Program-made: the position numbers and the translations under genes | The notes under the pieces: generated by a model | The model's input: the letters and a program-made list of their open reading frames with translations, nothing else | What the model was told of the DNA's origin: nothing | Database searches by the model: none | Shown here: in pieces, positions 13,262 to 21,007 of the stretch | How positions within the stretch are numbered: position 1 is the first letter of the stretch | How the letters are laid out: each line of letters begins with the position of its first letter | NCBI GenBank assembly: GCA_964560135.1 | Contig: CAZLKN010000053.1 | Location: 1 to 21,057, forward strand | Source of the DNA: CAZLKN01 sp964560135 | GTDB taxonomy: Bacteria; Actinomycetota; JAICYB01 | Direction of reading: 5' to 3' | Length of the DNA stretch: 21,057 nucleotides

Positions 13262-15525
13262 TGTCCCAGGCACGCACGACCCCGATCGGATCCCTGCGGG
13301 CCGCGCTCTCGCGGTTCCTCCGCACGCCCCAGCCCGTCGAGCAGGCCCCCGCGGAGGTCCGTCCGCTCCTCGACGAGGTCCGGGCCCACCATCCGAAGGC
13401 CGATCTGACGGCGGTGCTGCGTGCCTACCGGGTCGCCGAGGAGATGCACGCCGGACAGATGCGCATGTCCGGGGATCCCTTCATCACCCATCCGCTCGGG
13501 GTGGCGATGATCCTCGCGGAGATGGGCATGGACGTCACCTCGATCGTGGGGGCCCTGCTGCACGACGCCGTCGAGGACACCGACGCGTCCCTGGAGGACC
13601 TCCAGGAGTCCTTCGGCGCGGAGGTCGCCGAGATCATCGACGGGCTCACCAAGATCGCGCGGATCGGGTTCCAGTCCCTCGAGCAGGCCAAGGCGGAGAA
13701 CTACCGCAAGATGATGGTGGCCATGGCCCGCGACCCGCGGGTGATCATCATCAAGCTGGCCGACCGGCTCCACAACATGCGCACCCTCGAGTCGCTCGCG
13801 CCCGAGAAGCGGGAGCTGAAGTCGAAGGAGACCCTGGAGATCTACGCGCCGCTGGCGGCCCGGCTCGGGATGTGGCAGATGCGAGCCGAGCTCGAGGACC
13901 TCGGATTCAAGTACCAGTTCCCGAAGCGCTACCAGGAGATCGTGGAGCTCACCGAGCGGCGGGCCCCCGAGCGGGACCGGTACCTCGAGGCGGTGCTCAC
14001 CGAGATCCGCGCCCACCTCGACCAGGCGAAGATCCACGGGGATGTCTCGGGGCGGGCCAAGAACTACTACTCGATCTACCAGAAGCACGTGGAGCGCGGC
14101 CGCGAGTTCGACGACATCTTCGACCTCGTGGGGGTGCGGATCGTCGTGGAGGACCTGCGCGACTGCTACGCCGCCCTCGGGGTGGTGCACGCGATGTGGA
14201 AGCCGATCCCCGGACGCTTCAAAGACTTCATCGCGATGCCCAAGTTCAACATGTACCAGTCGCTGCACACCACGGTGATGGGCCCGGACGGCAAGCCGCT
14301 GGAGATCCAGATCCGCACCCAGGCGATGCACCGGATGGCGGAGTTCGGCATCTCCGCGCACTGGCGCTACAAGGAGACCGGGGGCAAGGAGTCCAAGGAC
14401 TCCGACGTGCCGTGGCTCGGCGAGATGGTCGACGTGTACCGGGAGGCCCGCGACCCGCGGGAGTTCATGGAGCACCTGAAGCTCGACCTGTTCCACGACG
14501 AGGTGTTCTGCTTCACCCCCAAGGGCGACGTGGTCTGCCTGCCGCGCGGTGCCTGTCCCGTGGACTTCGCCTACGCGATCCACACCGAGGTCGGCCACCG
14601 GACGGTGGGGGCCCGGGTGAACGGACGGCTCGTCCCCCTGGAGACCAGGGTGGAATCCGGTGACGTGGTCGAGGTGATGACCACCCGCGCCCAGGACGCC
14701 CGTCCCAAGGAGGACTGGCTGGGGTTCGTGAAGACCTCCAGGTCCCGCTCGCGGATCCGGCACTGGCTGACCGCCCACCGCCGGGAGGAGGCTCGGGAGG
14801 AGGGCCGGGACACCTTCTTCAAGGTGCTGCGCCGCGAGAGCATCCCGCAGGCCGCCCTCGACGAGAACAGCTGGCGGCTGCTCATGTCCGAGACGAAGAC
14901 CTCCGGCCAGGACAAGCTCTACGAGGCCCTCGGTGAGGGCCGCCTCCCGGTGGAGGATCTCGTCGGGGTGCTCCGCCGCATCTTCCGTCCCGAGACGCCG
15001 GCCGAGGAGGAGGAACCGGAGCCGCGCCCCGTCCGCCGCCGCAGGCGCGACGGCGTGTCGGCGGTGGTGGTCCGTGGCACCACAGGCGATATGGCCGTGA
15101 AGCTCGCACGGTGCTGCACGCCGGTGCCGGGGGATCCGATCTTCGGCTTCGTGACCAGGGGGCACGGCGTTTCCGTACACCGCGACGATTGCCCCAACGC
15201 CGGCTCGCTCACCGACCAGCCCGAGCGCCTGGTCGACGTCGACTGGGACACCTCCCAGGGCGGCACCTTCACCGTCGTGCTCCAGGTCGCCGCGCTCGAC
15301 CGTGTGGGGCTGCTGCGCGACACGTCCGACGCCCTGTACGACACGGGCGTGATGATCCTCACGTCCTCGTCGTGGGCGACCCGTGACGGCACCGCCCGTC
15401 TGCGGTTCGCCTTCGAGCTCGGCGACGTCGCCCACCTCGACCACATCGTGCGCGTGGTGCGGCAGGTCGAGGGCGTCTTCGATGTCTACCGGGTGCTCCC
15501 GGTCAAGTCCCGTTCGGGCGGCTGA
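13261..15525 (+). CDS. rel: Bifunctional (p)ppGpp synthetase/hydrolase Rel (RelA/SpoT family)
   Basis: A 754-residue long-form stringent response enzyme that makes (p)ppGpp from ATP and GDP/GTP on starved ribosomes and also hydrolyses it. The HD hydrolase domain has H101-D102 and E106-D107 (H-D-A-V-E-D-T) and A-D-R-L-H-N-M-R-T. The synthetase domain has G-R-A-K-N-Y-Y-S-I-Y-Q-K, D-I-F-D-L-V-G-V-R-I and R319-F-K-D322 before I-A-M-P-K-F-N-M-Y-Q-S-L-H-T. The RxKD form is the one found in bifunctional Rel rather than synthetase-only RelA. TGS follows at about 414-476, the Cys-pair domain with C618-C619 next, and an ACT domain at about 670-750. A GTG at 13258 is an alternative start; GGAGG sits very close to both, so GAGG at 13244-13247 may also contribute. 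dtd begins four bases after the stop. Confidence 0.95.
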   Translation: MSQARTTPIGSLRAALSRFLRTPQPVEQAPAEVRPLLDEVRAHHPKADLTAVLRAYRVAEEMHAGQMRMSGDPFITHPLGVAMILAEMGMDVTSIVGALLHDAVEDTDASLEDLQESFGAEVAEIIDGLTKIARIGFQSLEQAKAENYRKMMVAMARDPRVIIIKLADRLHNMRTLESLAPEKRELKSKETLEIYAPLAARLGMWQMRAELEDLGFKYQFPKRYQEIVELTERRAPERDRYLEAVLTEIRAHLDQAKIHGDVSGRAKNYYSIYQKHVERGREFDDIFDLVGVRIVVEDLRDCYAALGVVHAMWKPIPGRFKDFIAMPKFNMYQSLHTTVMGPDGKPLEIQIRTQAMHRMAEFGISAHWRYKETGGKESKDSDVPWLGEMVDVYREARDPREFMEHLKLDLFHDEVFCFTPKGDVVCLPRGACPVDFAYAIHTEVGHRTVGARVNGRLVPLETRVESGDVVEVMTTRAQDARPKEDWLGFVKTSRSRSRIRHWLTAHRREEAREEGRDTFFKVLRRESIPQAALDENSWRLLMSETKTSGQDKLYEALGEGRLPVEDLVGVLRRIFRPETPAEEEEPEPRPVRRRRRDGVSAVVVRGTTGDMAVKLARCCTPVPGDPIFGFVTRGHGVSVHRDDCPNAGSLTDQPERLVDVDWDTSQGGTFTVVLQVAALDRVGLLRDTSDALYDTGVMILTSSSWATRDGTARLRFAFELGDVAHLDHIVRVVRQVEGVFDVYRVLPVKSRSGG

Positions 15526-15529
15526 CGAC

Positions 15530-15970
15530 GTGCGTGCGGTACTCCAGCGCGTCTCCCGCGCCGAGGTGCGCGTCGACGGCGAGGTCGTGGGACGGATCGG
15601 GCGCGGCTTCGTCGTGCTGCTGGGCGTGCGTCAGGGCGACGGCGAGGCCCAGGCCCGCTACGTCGCCGAGAAGGTGGCGGCGCTCCGGGTGTTCCCGGAC
15701 GAGGCCGGAAAGATGAACCGGTCGCTGATCGACGTGGACGGGGAGGCGCTCCTCGTCAGCCAGTTCACGCTCTACGCCGACACGCGTCGCGGACGACGGC
15801 CGTCGTTCGTGGAGGCCGCCGGGGGCGAGGAGGCGGAGCCGCTCGTCGACAAGGTGGGGGAGATGCTCGGGGAGCTGGGGGTCACGGTCGCTTCGGGGAT
15901 CTTCGGGGCGATGATGGAGGTGGACCTTGTCAACGACGGCCCGGTGACGATCGTCCTCGACGCGCCGTAG
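15530..15970 (+). CDS. dtd: D-aminoacyl-tRNA deacylase
   Basis: A 146-residue DTD that hydrolyses D-aminoacyl-tRNA (and Gly-tRNA-Ala) in the cytoplasm to keep D-amino acids out of proteins. The N-terminus V(M)-R-A-V-L-Q-R-V-S-R-A-E-V, the active-site S-Q-F-T-L-Y-A-D and the cross-subunit N-D-G-P-V-T (usually N-S/G-G-P-V-T) near the end are diagnostic, and the length matches the family. The GTG at 15530 is chosen because the protein then begins exactly at the conserved M-R-A-V-x-Q-R motif; it follows the rel stop by four bases, so the two genes are almost certainly one transcript. The gene ends one base before the stop of a convergent gene. Confidence 0.95.
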   Translation: MRAVLQRVSRAEVRVDGEVVGRIGRGFVVLLGVRQGDGEAQARYVAEKVAALRVFPDEAGKMNRSLIDVDGEALLVSQFTLYADTRRGRRPSFVEAAGGEEAEPLVDKVGEMLGELGVTVASGIFGAMMEVDLVNDGPVTIVLDAP

Positions 15971-15971
15971 C

Positions 15972-16487
15972 TCAGCAGTTCGGCATGGCGGGCATGTCGC
16001 AGATCTGCGAGCCGTCCGATCCGCCGCCGCCACCTGATCCGCCGCCACCACCCGAGCGGTCCCCGCTGCGCCGCGGCTGCCCGCTGGACCCGCCGGAGGA
16101 GCGGTCGCCCTGCTCGAAGTTGAAGCTCCCGCTGCCCGAGGTCTCAGTGGAGCTGGTGGTCGAGGAACCCCGGGACACCGTGCCCGCGGAACCGGAGGCC
16201 GCCCCGCCGGAGCTCGTCGCGGAGGAGGCCCCGGTGTTGCCGGCCTCCGCCTCCTCGGAGGGTCCCTCGTCGGCGGGGACGGTGAACACGGCGCGCAGGT
16301 CGCCGAGGCCCGGTCCGCGATCGACGGTCGCCGAGGCGGGTTCCGTCCGTTCGTTCACCGCACGCTGCGCGTCGCCGTCGGCCTTGAAGGCCACGTAGGA
16401 TCCACCGCCGGAGGCCACAGCCACCACCGCGAGCATCACGACACGCCACCAGCGGATCCGGGGTCGCTGCACCGTCTCGGACATCAT
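15972..16487 (-). CDS. Membrane-anchored low-complexity protein with C-terminal IC-x2-PAM-PN-C tail (paralogue B)
   Basis: An unrecognised 171-residue protein. The order is: short basic N-terminus, one membrane segment (about 16-34), the motif G-L-G-D-L-R-A-V-F at 60-68, a long Ser/Gly/Thr/Glu-rich region, a run of glycines (about 147-160), then the tail Q-I-C163-D-M-P-A-M-P-N-C171. The final residue is cysteine. The upstream neighbour has the same layout, the same core motif at the same position and a matching tail, so the two are tandem paralogues. The ATG at 16487 follows the neighbour's TGA by one base with no clear ribosome site, suggesting translational coupling. A second Met follows directly. 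The topology suggests that the tail is outside the cell. Function is unknown. Confidence 0.72.
   Translation of the reverse strand: MMSETVQRPRIRWWRVVMLAVVAVASGGGSYVAFKADGDAQRAVNERTEPASATVDRGPGLGDLRAVFTVPADEGPSEEAEAGNTGASSATSSGGAASGSAGTVSRGSSTTSSTETSGSGSFNFEQGDRSSGGSSGQPRRSGDRSGGGGGSGGGGGSDGSQICDMPAMPNC
16284..16309. repeat. Direct repeat copy 1 (core motif of paralogue B)
   Basis: This 26-base stretch recurs at 16744-16769 with 24 of 26 bases identical, 460 bases apart. It encodes the shared L-G-D-L-R-x-V-F core on the minus strand. This is nucleotide-level evidence that the two small genes arose by duplication, or that the core is under strong constraint. Confidence 0.8.
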
Positions 16488-16488
16488 G

Positions 16489-16944
16489 TCAGCACATCGC
16501 CGGGAGGTTGCAGATACCGTCACCGGAGCGCCGGTCGGAGGTGCGGTCGCGACGGCGCTGGGCGCGGTCGGCTCCGTCGCTGCCTCCGGTCACCCGCGCG
16601 CGCTGGTTGATCCGGAAGGCGCCGTCACCCTCGAGTTCGATCCGCTGTTCCGCCTGGGCCGAGCCACCGGAGCCGACCGCGCCTGTGGACACGCTTGCCC
16701 CACCGGTGCCCTCCAGGGTGACCGAAACCTCGTCGGCCGAGGCGAACACGCTGCGCAGGTCGCCGAGGCGGGGGCCGGGGGAGAAGGTGGAGGAGACGCG
16801 GCTCGTCGCCGCGGGGGCGGCGGCAGCCCTCCGGTCGGCGTCGAGGCGGCCGGCGACGTCGCGCAGCGCGGTGAAGGTGCCCGTCAGGGCGAGGAGCCCC
16901 GCCACGACCGCGATGCCGATCTTCCCGTAGCCGATCGTTTCCAC
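16489..16944 (-). CDS. Membrane-anchored small protein with C-terminal IC-x2-PAM-C tail (paralogue A)
   Basis: An unrecognised 151-residue protein, first of a two-gene unit. A membrane segment at about 7-26 is followed by an Ala/Arg-rich stalk, the core R-L-G-D-L-R-S-V-F at 59-67, and a region predicted to be partly strand-forming (V-S-V-T-L-E-G, R-I-E-L-E-G-D-G-A-F-R-I-N). A basic stretch (R-A-Q-R-R-R-D-R-T-S-D-R-R) then leads to the tail G-I-C145-N-L-P-A-M-C151 with cysteine as the last residue. The GTG at 16944 is preceded by GAGAGGGG at about six bases. It is divergent from hisS. The Cys pair could form a small disulfide loop, bind metal, or be a processing or attachment site; none is established. 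Confidence 0.72.
   Translation of the reverse strand: METIGYGKIGIAVVAGLLALTGTFTALRDVAGRLDADRRAAAAPAATSRVSSTFSPGPRLGDLRSVFASADEVSVTLEGTGGASVSTGAVGSGGSAQAEQRIELEGDGAFRINQRARVTGGSDGADRAQRRRDRTSDRRSGDGICNLPAMC
16744..16769. repeat. Direct repeat copy 2 (core motif of paralogue A)
   Basis: Partner of 16284-16309, with 24 of 26 bases identical; the two differing bases are adjacent (gc versus ct). It encodes the L-G-D-L-R-x-V-F core on the minus strand. Confidence 0.8.
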
Positions 16945-16977
16945 CGAAACCCCTCTCCCGAGCGGACAGCCGCACGC

Positions 16978-16986
16978 TGATATCCT
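16978..16986 (+). promoter_or_regulatory. Extended -10 promoter candidate for hisS-aspS-sppA
   Basis: TG-A-TATCCT (16978-16986) is an extended -10 element. Transcription would begin near 16993, about 25 bases before the hisS ATG, leaving room for the AAGGTGG ribosome site at 17007-17013. No clear -35 is seen, as expected for extended -10 promoters. Confidence 0.45.
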
Positions 16987-17018
16987 CGTGCGACCCAGCG
17001 TATACCAAGGTGGACCCG

Positions 17019-18275
17019 ATGACCCGCGCCAAGGCCCCCAGGGGCGTTCCCGACATCCTCCCGCCCGCCTCCGAGCTGCTCTCGGAGCTGGAGGACCGCG
17101 CGCGGGTGCTCTTCGACCGCTACGGCTACCGGCGCATCGAGACCCCGGTCTTCGAGCACACGGAGGTGTTCATCCGCACGATCGGGGAGTCCTCCGACAT
17201 CGTCCGCAAGCAGATGTACACCTTCACCGACGGCGCCGACCGGTCGTTGACGCTGCGTCCCGAGGGGACGGCCCCCGTGGTCCGGGCTTTCGTCGAGCAC
17301 CGCCTCGACGGCACCATGCCGATGCCGGCGCGCCTGTACTACATCGGGCCGATGTTCCGCTACGAGCGCCCCCAGAAGGGCCGCCAGCGCCAGTTCTTCC
17401 AGATCGGCGTGGAGGCCATCGGATCCGCCTCCCCGGTGGTGGACGCCGAGGTCATCATGCTCGGCGTCGAGTTCTTCCGGGGGCTCGGACTCGAGCCCGA
17501 GCTGCTGCTGAACTCGATGGGCTGCGCCGCCGACCGTGAGCGCTACGCCCCCCAGCTCCGCGCCGACCTCGCCGACCGAGCCGACGACCTCTGCGACGAC
17601 TGCCTCGAGCGGCTGAAGACCAACCCGCTGCGCGTCTTCGACTGCAAGAACCCCGACTGCCAGAAAGTGCTGCGGCGCGACGTGCAGCCGATCTCCGAGT
17701 TCCTGTGCGCCGACTGCACCGTCCACTACCGGGGGGTGCAGGAGATCCTGGAGGCGCTCGGTGTGGCGTGGACCTCGGCCCCCGAGCTCGTCCGCGGGTT
17801 CGACTACTACACCCGGACGGTCTTCGAGTACGACCTGGCTTCTCTGGGGGCCCGGAGCGCGATCGGTGGGGGCGGGCGCTACGACGGTCTCGTGGAGGAG
17901 TTCGACGGGCCCCCGCTGCCGGGGGTGGGGCTGGCCGTGGGGGTGTGGCCCACGATGGTCGCGCTCACCGAGCTCCGGGGTGAGATCGAGGGCTGGACCC
18001 CGGACGTGTACGTGGCCTGGCTCGAAGGTCTGGCCCCGGTGGCGATGGCCACGGCACTGGACCTGCGCAACGCGGGGCTCCGCGTAACGGTGTCGGATGA
18101 GACCAGGTCGCTGCGGGCGCAGCTGCGGGCCGCCGACAGGTACGGGGCCGCCCGGGCCGTTATCCTCGGCCCCGACGAGGTGCGGCGGGGCGTCGCGACG
18201 GTCCGCGACCTCGCGGCGGGCACGCAGGACGAGATCCCCCTGAAGGATCTCGTCGGGAAGCTGGCGGGAGGTTAG
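17019..18275 (+). CDS. hisS: Histidyl-tRNA synthetase
   Basis: A 418-residue class II synthetase that charges tRNA-His. Motif 1 lies around R-G-V-P-D-I-L-P and G-Y-R-R-I-E-T-P-V-F-E. The L-R-P-E-G-T-A-P segment follows. Motif 2 is F113-R-Y-E-R-P-Q-K-G-R-Q-R-Q-F-F-Q. The HisRS-specific signature is R-G-F261-D-Y-Y-T-R-T-V-F-E, and motif 3 lies near G-G-G-G-R-Y-D-G-L. A cysteine-rich insert (D-D-L-C-D-D-C and F-D-C-K-N-P-D-C-Q) and the C-terminal anticodon-binding domain are as usual. I prefer the ATG at 17019, five bases after AAGGTGG; a GTG at 17010 would add three residues. The gene abuts aspS with no gap. Confidence 0.96.
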   Translation: MTRAKAPRGVPDILPPASELLSELEDRARVLFDRYGYRRIETPVFEHTEVFIRTIGESSDIVRKQMYTFTDGADRSLTLRPEGTAPVVRAFVEHRLDGTMPMPARLYYIGPMFRYERPQKGRQRQFFQIGVEAIGSASPVVDAEVIMLGVEFFRGLGLEPELLLNSMGCAADRERYAPQLRADLADRADDLCDDCLERLKTNPLRVFDCKNPDCQKVLRRDVQPISEFLCADCTVHYRGVQEILEALGVAWTSAPELVRGFDYYTRTVFEYDLASLGARSAIGGGGRYDGLVEEFDGPPLPGVGLAVGVWPTMVALTELRGEIEGWTPDVYVAWLEGLAPVAMATALDLRNAGLRVTVSDETRSLRAQLRAADRYGAARAVILGPDEVRRGVATVRDLAAGTQDEIPLKDLVGKLAGG

Positions 18276-20054
18276 GTGCTCAAGACCCATGGATGCGGTG
18301 CCCTGCGTGCGGAGCACGCCGGGCTCGAGGTGACGCTGGCCGGTTGGGTGGACGCCCACCGCGACCACGGTGGCGTGCTCTTCGTCGATCTGCGGGACGC
18401 CTCGGGTGTCGTCCAGGTCGTCTGCTCGCCGGAGTCCGCGGCGGTGAAGGACACCGCCGAGCGCCTGCGCGGAGAGTGGTGCGTGGCGGTCACCGGCACC
18501 GTCCGCAGCCGCCCTGAAGGCACGGAGAACACGAAGCTGCCCACCGGCGAGGTCGAGGTCGTGGCCGGCCGCATCGAGGTGTTCTCGGAGGCGCCGGCGC
18601 TTCCGTTCCCGATCGCCGACGAGGTGGACGCCGAGGAGACCACGCGGTTGCGCTACCGCTATCTGGATCTGCGGCGGGCCCCCCTGCTCGATGCGCTGCG
18701 GATGCGGGCGAAGGTCGTGAAGACGATGCACGACGTCCTGTCCGAGCGCGGGTTCCTGGAGGTCGAGACCCCGATCCTCGCCTCGTCCACGCCCGAGGGG
18801 GCCCGGGACTTCCTCGTCCCGTCCAGGCTCCAGCGGGGCACCTTCTACGCCCTCACCCAGTCCCCGCAGATCTTCAAGCAGATCCTGATGATCTCCGGCG
18901 TGGAGCGCTACTACCAGATCGCCAAGTGCCTGCGGGACGAGGATCTGCGCGCCGACCGTCAGCCCGAGCACACGCAGCTCGATCTCGAGATGTCCTTCGT
19001 CGAGCGGGAGGACGTCTTCGAGGTCGCCGAGGCGGTGATGCAGCGCGTCTGGCGGACCTGCCTCGGCGTCGAGCTCGACATCCCGTTCGATCGGATCACC
19101 CACGCCGACGCGATCCGCCGGTTCGGCACCGACAAGCCCGATCTGCGGGCCGGGCCGGAGATCGTGGACCTGTCCGAGGAGTTCGCGGCCACGGAGTTCA
19201 AGGCCTTCGCCGGTGCGCTGGCCGACGGCGGGGCGATCCGGGCGCTTCGCGTCCCGGGGGCGGGAGAGGCGTCCCGCACGCAGCTGGACGGGCTCATCGA
19301 CCGCGCCAAGGAGTTGGGGGCCAAGGGCCTGGTGTGGATGGTGGTCGAGCCCGGGGAGCTGAGGGCCGCCATCGCGAAGTTCCTGTCCGCAGGTGAGCTG
19401 GATGCGATCCGCGCCCGGACGGAGAGCGAGGCCGGCGACCTCATCCTGATCGCCGCCGACATCCCGTCCTTCGCCAGCGAGGTTCTCGGGACGCTGCGAG
19501 TGGAACTGGCTCGTGCTCACGACCGGATCCGCTCGGGCTCCGACCCGGCCCACTGGTTGTTCTCGTGGGTCGTCGACTTCCCGATGTTCGACTGGAACGA
19601 CACCGAGCAGCGCTGGGATCCGGCCCACAACCCGTTCACCGCCCCGACCCGCGATACGGAAGCCTTGCTGGACACCGATCCCGGCGCGTGTGTGTCGCAG
19701 AGCTACGACCTGTGCCTGAACGGCGTGGAGCTGCTGTCGGGGGCCATCCGCATCCACCGCCAGGACCTCCAGGCCAGGATCTTCCAGGCCATCGGCATCG
19801 ACGAGGTGCAGGCCCAGGAGCGCTTCGGCTTCTTCCTGGAGGCGTTCCGGTTCGGCGCTCCGCCGCACGGCGGATTCGGGATGGGACTCGACCGGCTCGT
19901 GATGCTGCTCACCGGCGGCACGTCGATCCGTGACGTGATCGCCTTCCCGAAGACGCAGTCGGGCTCCGATCTCATGACCGGCGCCCCCACCGCCGTGGAT
20001 GCGAAGCAGCTCCGCGACCTCGGGATCAGGCTGGCCGGCGAGGAGCGTACGTGA
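18276..20054 (+). CDS. aspS: Aspartyl-tRNA synthetase, predicted non-discriminating (Asp/Asn)
   Basis: A 592-residue bacterial-type class IIb synthetase with an N-terminal OB-fold anticodon domain (about 1-110), a catalytic core with R-Y-R-Y-L-D-L-R-R, the R-D-E-D-L-R-A-D-R-Q-P-E-H-T-Q-L-D-L-E motif 2 and the G-M-G-L-D-R motif 3, and the bacterial insertion domain between them. H31 (R-D-H31-G-G) and G82 (R-P-E-G82-T) match the pair linked in Pseudomonas-type enzymes to acceptance of both tRNA-Asp and tRNA-Asn, so Asp-tRNA-Asn repair by GatCAB would be needed. The GTG at 18276 immediately follows the hisS TAG, with GGGAGG four bases before it. The TGA overlaps the sppA GTG by four bases. Confidence 0.95.
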   Translation: MLKTHGCGALRAEHAGLEVTLAGWVDAHRDHGGVLFVDLRDASGVVQVVCSPESAAVKDTAERLRGEWCVAVTGTVRSRPEGTENTKLPTGEVEVVAGRIEVFSEAPALPFPIADEVDAEETTRLRYRYLDLRRAPLLDALRMRAKVVKTMHDVLSERGFLEVETPILASSTPEGARDFLVPSRLQRGTFYALTQSPQIFKQILMISGVERYYQIAKCLRDEDLRADRQPEHTQLDLEMSFVEREDVFEVAEAVMQRVWRTCLGVELDIPFDRITHADAIRRFGTDKPDLRAGPEIVDLSEEFAATEFKAFAGALADGGAIRALRVPGAGEASRTQLDGLIDRAKELGAKGLVWMVVEPGELRAAIAKFLSAGELDAIRARTESEAGDLILIAADIPSFASEVLGTLRVELARAHDRIRSGSDPAHWLFSWVVDFPMFDWNDTEQRWDPAHNPFTAPTRDTEALLDTDPGACVSQSYDLCLNGVELLSGAIRIHRQDLQARIFQAIGIDEVQAQERFGFFLEAFRFGAPPHGGFGMGLDRLVMLLTGGTSIRDVIAFPKTQSGSDLMTGAPTAVDAKQLRDLGIRLAGEERT

Positions 20055-21007
20055 GCAGGCGCGGCTGGATCGTCCTCGGCGCGGTGGTCGGCGTGTGGCT
20101 GCTCGTGCTCGTCGGCATCGGGGCCGTGGCCATCACCGCCGTCGCCGATCTCGGCCAGGCCGGCGACTGGGACGAGGCGCTCATCCTCGGTGAGGGACCC
20201 CAGAAGGTGGTCGTGATCCAGGTGGCCGGCGAGATCCACACCGGTTCCGGCGGCGGCTCGTTCGGTCCTACGGCCGGCTCCCGCGACATCGTGAGCCAGC
20301 TCCGCCAGGCCGAGGAGGACCCGGACGTGGCGGCGATCGTGATCCGCCTGGAGACCCCCGGGGGCGGTGTGGTCGCGTCCGACGAGATCTACCGGGCGAC
20401 GCGGCGGGTGGGGGAGAGCAAGCCGGTGGTGGCGTCCATGGGCGATCTGGCGGCCTCCGGTGGGTATTACGTGGCGGCTGCCACGCAGCGGATCGTCGCC
20501 AACCCGGCCACGCTGACGGGATCCATCGGCGTGATCATGATCCTGCCGAACCTCGAGGGAACCGCGGAGAAGCTCGGGATCCGTCCGGTGGTGCTGACGG
20601 CCGGCGAGAACAAGGACGAGGGATCGATGTTCCGGGAGATGGATCCGGAGGAGCGCGCGCACTTCCAGCGTCTCCTGGACGAGGCCCACACCCGCTTCAT
20701 CGAGGCCGTCGCCGAAGGCCGCGGCGTGGAACCGGACGAGATCCGTCCCGCCGCCACCGGGCGCGCGTACTCGGGGACGCAGGCCCACGACCTCGGACTC
20801 GTGGACGAGTTCGGCGACCTCGAGGACGCCTATCGTGCCGCCTTGGAGCTCGCGCAGCTCGACGAAGACCGGTCGCGGCTCGTGGAGTATCGTGCCCCGC
20901 CCGGCCTCGGTGACCTGTTCGGATCGCCTTTCTTCCGCTCACCCGTCGAAGAGGTCAAGCGGGAGCTCGGCATCGGGTTCGGCCTCAAGTACCTGTACCT
21001 GCCATGA
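20051..21007 (+). CDS. sppA: Signal peptide peptidase SppA-type serine protease (family S49)
   Basis: A 318-residue short-form SppA that degrades leftover signal peptides at the membrane. One N-terminal membrane segment (about 5-30) anchors it. The S49 core begins near V-V-V-I-Q-V-A-G-E-I, and E-T-P-G-G-G-V forms the oxyanion region. The nucleophile is S136 in A-A-S-G-G-Y-Y and the general base is K188 in E-N-K-D-E-G, 52 residues apart as in the Bacillus enzyme. G-S-I-G-V-I and A-H-D-L-G-L-V-D-E-F-G also fit the family. The GTG at 20051 overlaps the aspS stop (GTGA) and has AGGAG five bases upstream. The 50 bases after its stop show no clear terminator. Confidence 0.93.
   Translation: MSRRGWIVLGAVVGVWLLVLVGIGAVAITAVADLGQAGDWDEALILGEGPQKVVVIQVAGEIHTGSGGGSFGPTAGSRDIVSQLRQAEEDPDVAAIVIRLETPGGGVVASDEIYRATRRVGESKPVVASMGDLAASGGYYVAAATQRIVANPATLTGSIGVIMILPNLEGTAEKLGIRPVVLTAGENKDEGSMFREMDPEERAHFQRLLDEAHTRFIEAVAEGRGVEPDEIRPAATGRAYSGTQAHDLGLVDEFGDLEDAYRAALELAQLDEDRSRLVEYRAPPGLGDLFGSPFFRSPVEEVKRELGIGFGLKYLYLP

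Noticed and set aside
12882..14663. 593-codon plus-strand frame overlapping rel in another phase
   Set aside because: Arg/Gly/Pro-rich shadow frame; the rel frame has all catalytic motifs.
13057..15444. 795-codon open frame on the minus strand opposite rel
   Set aside because: Same reasoning: rel motifs are unambiguous on the plus strand and the antisense product is low in information.
16884..19868. 994-codon open frame on the minus strand opposite hisS and aspS
   Set aside because: It is the antisense of two clearly recognised synthetases and shows the repetitive G/L/H/R composition of a shadow frame.
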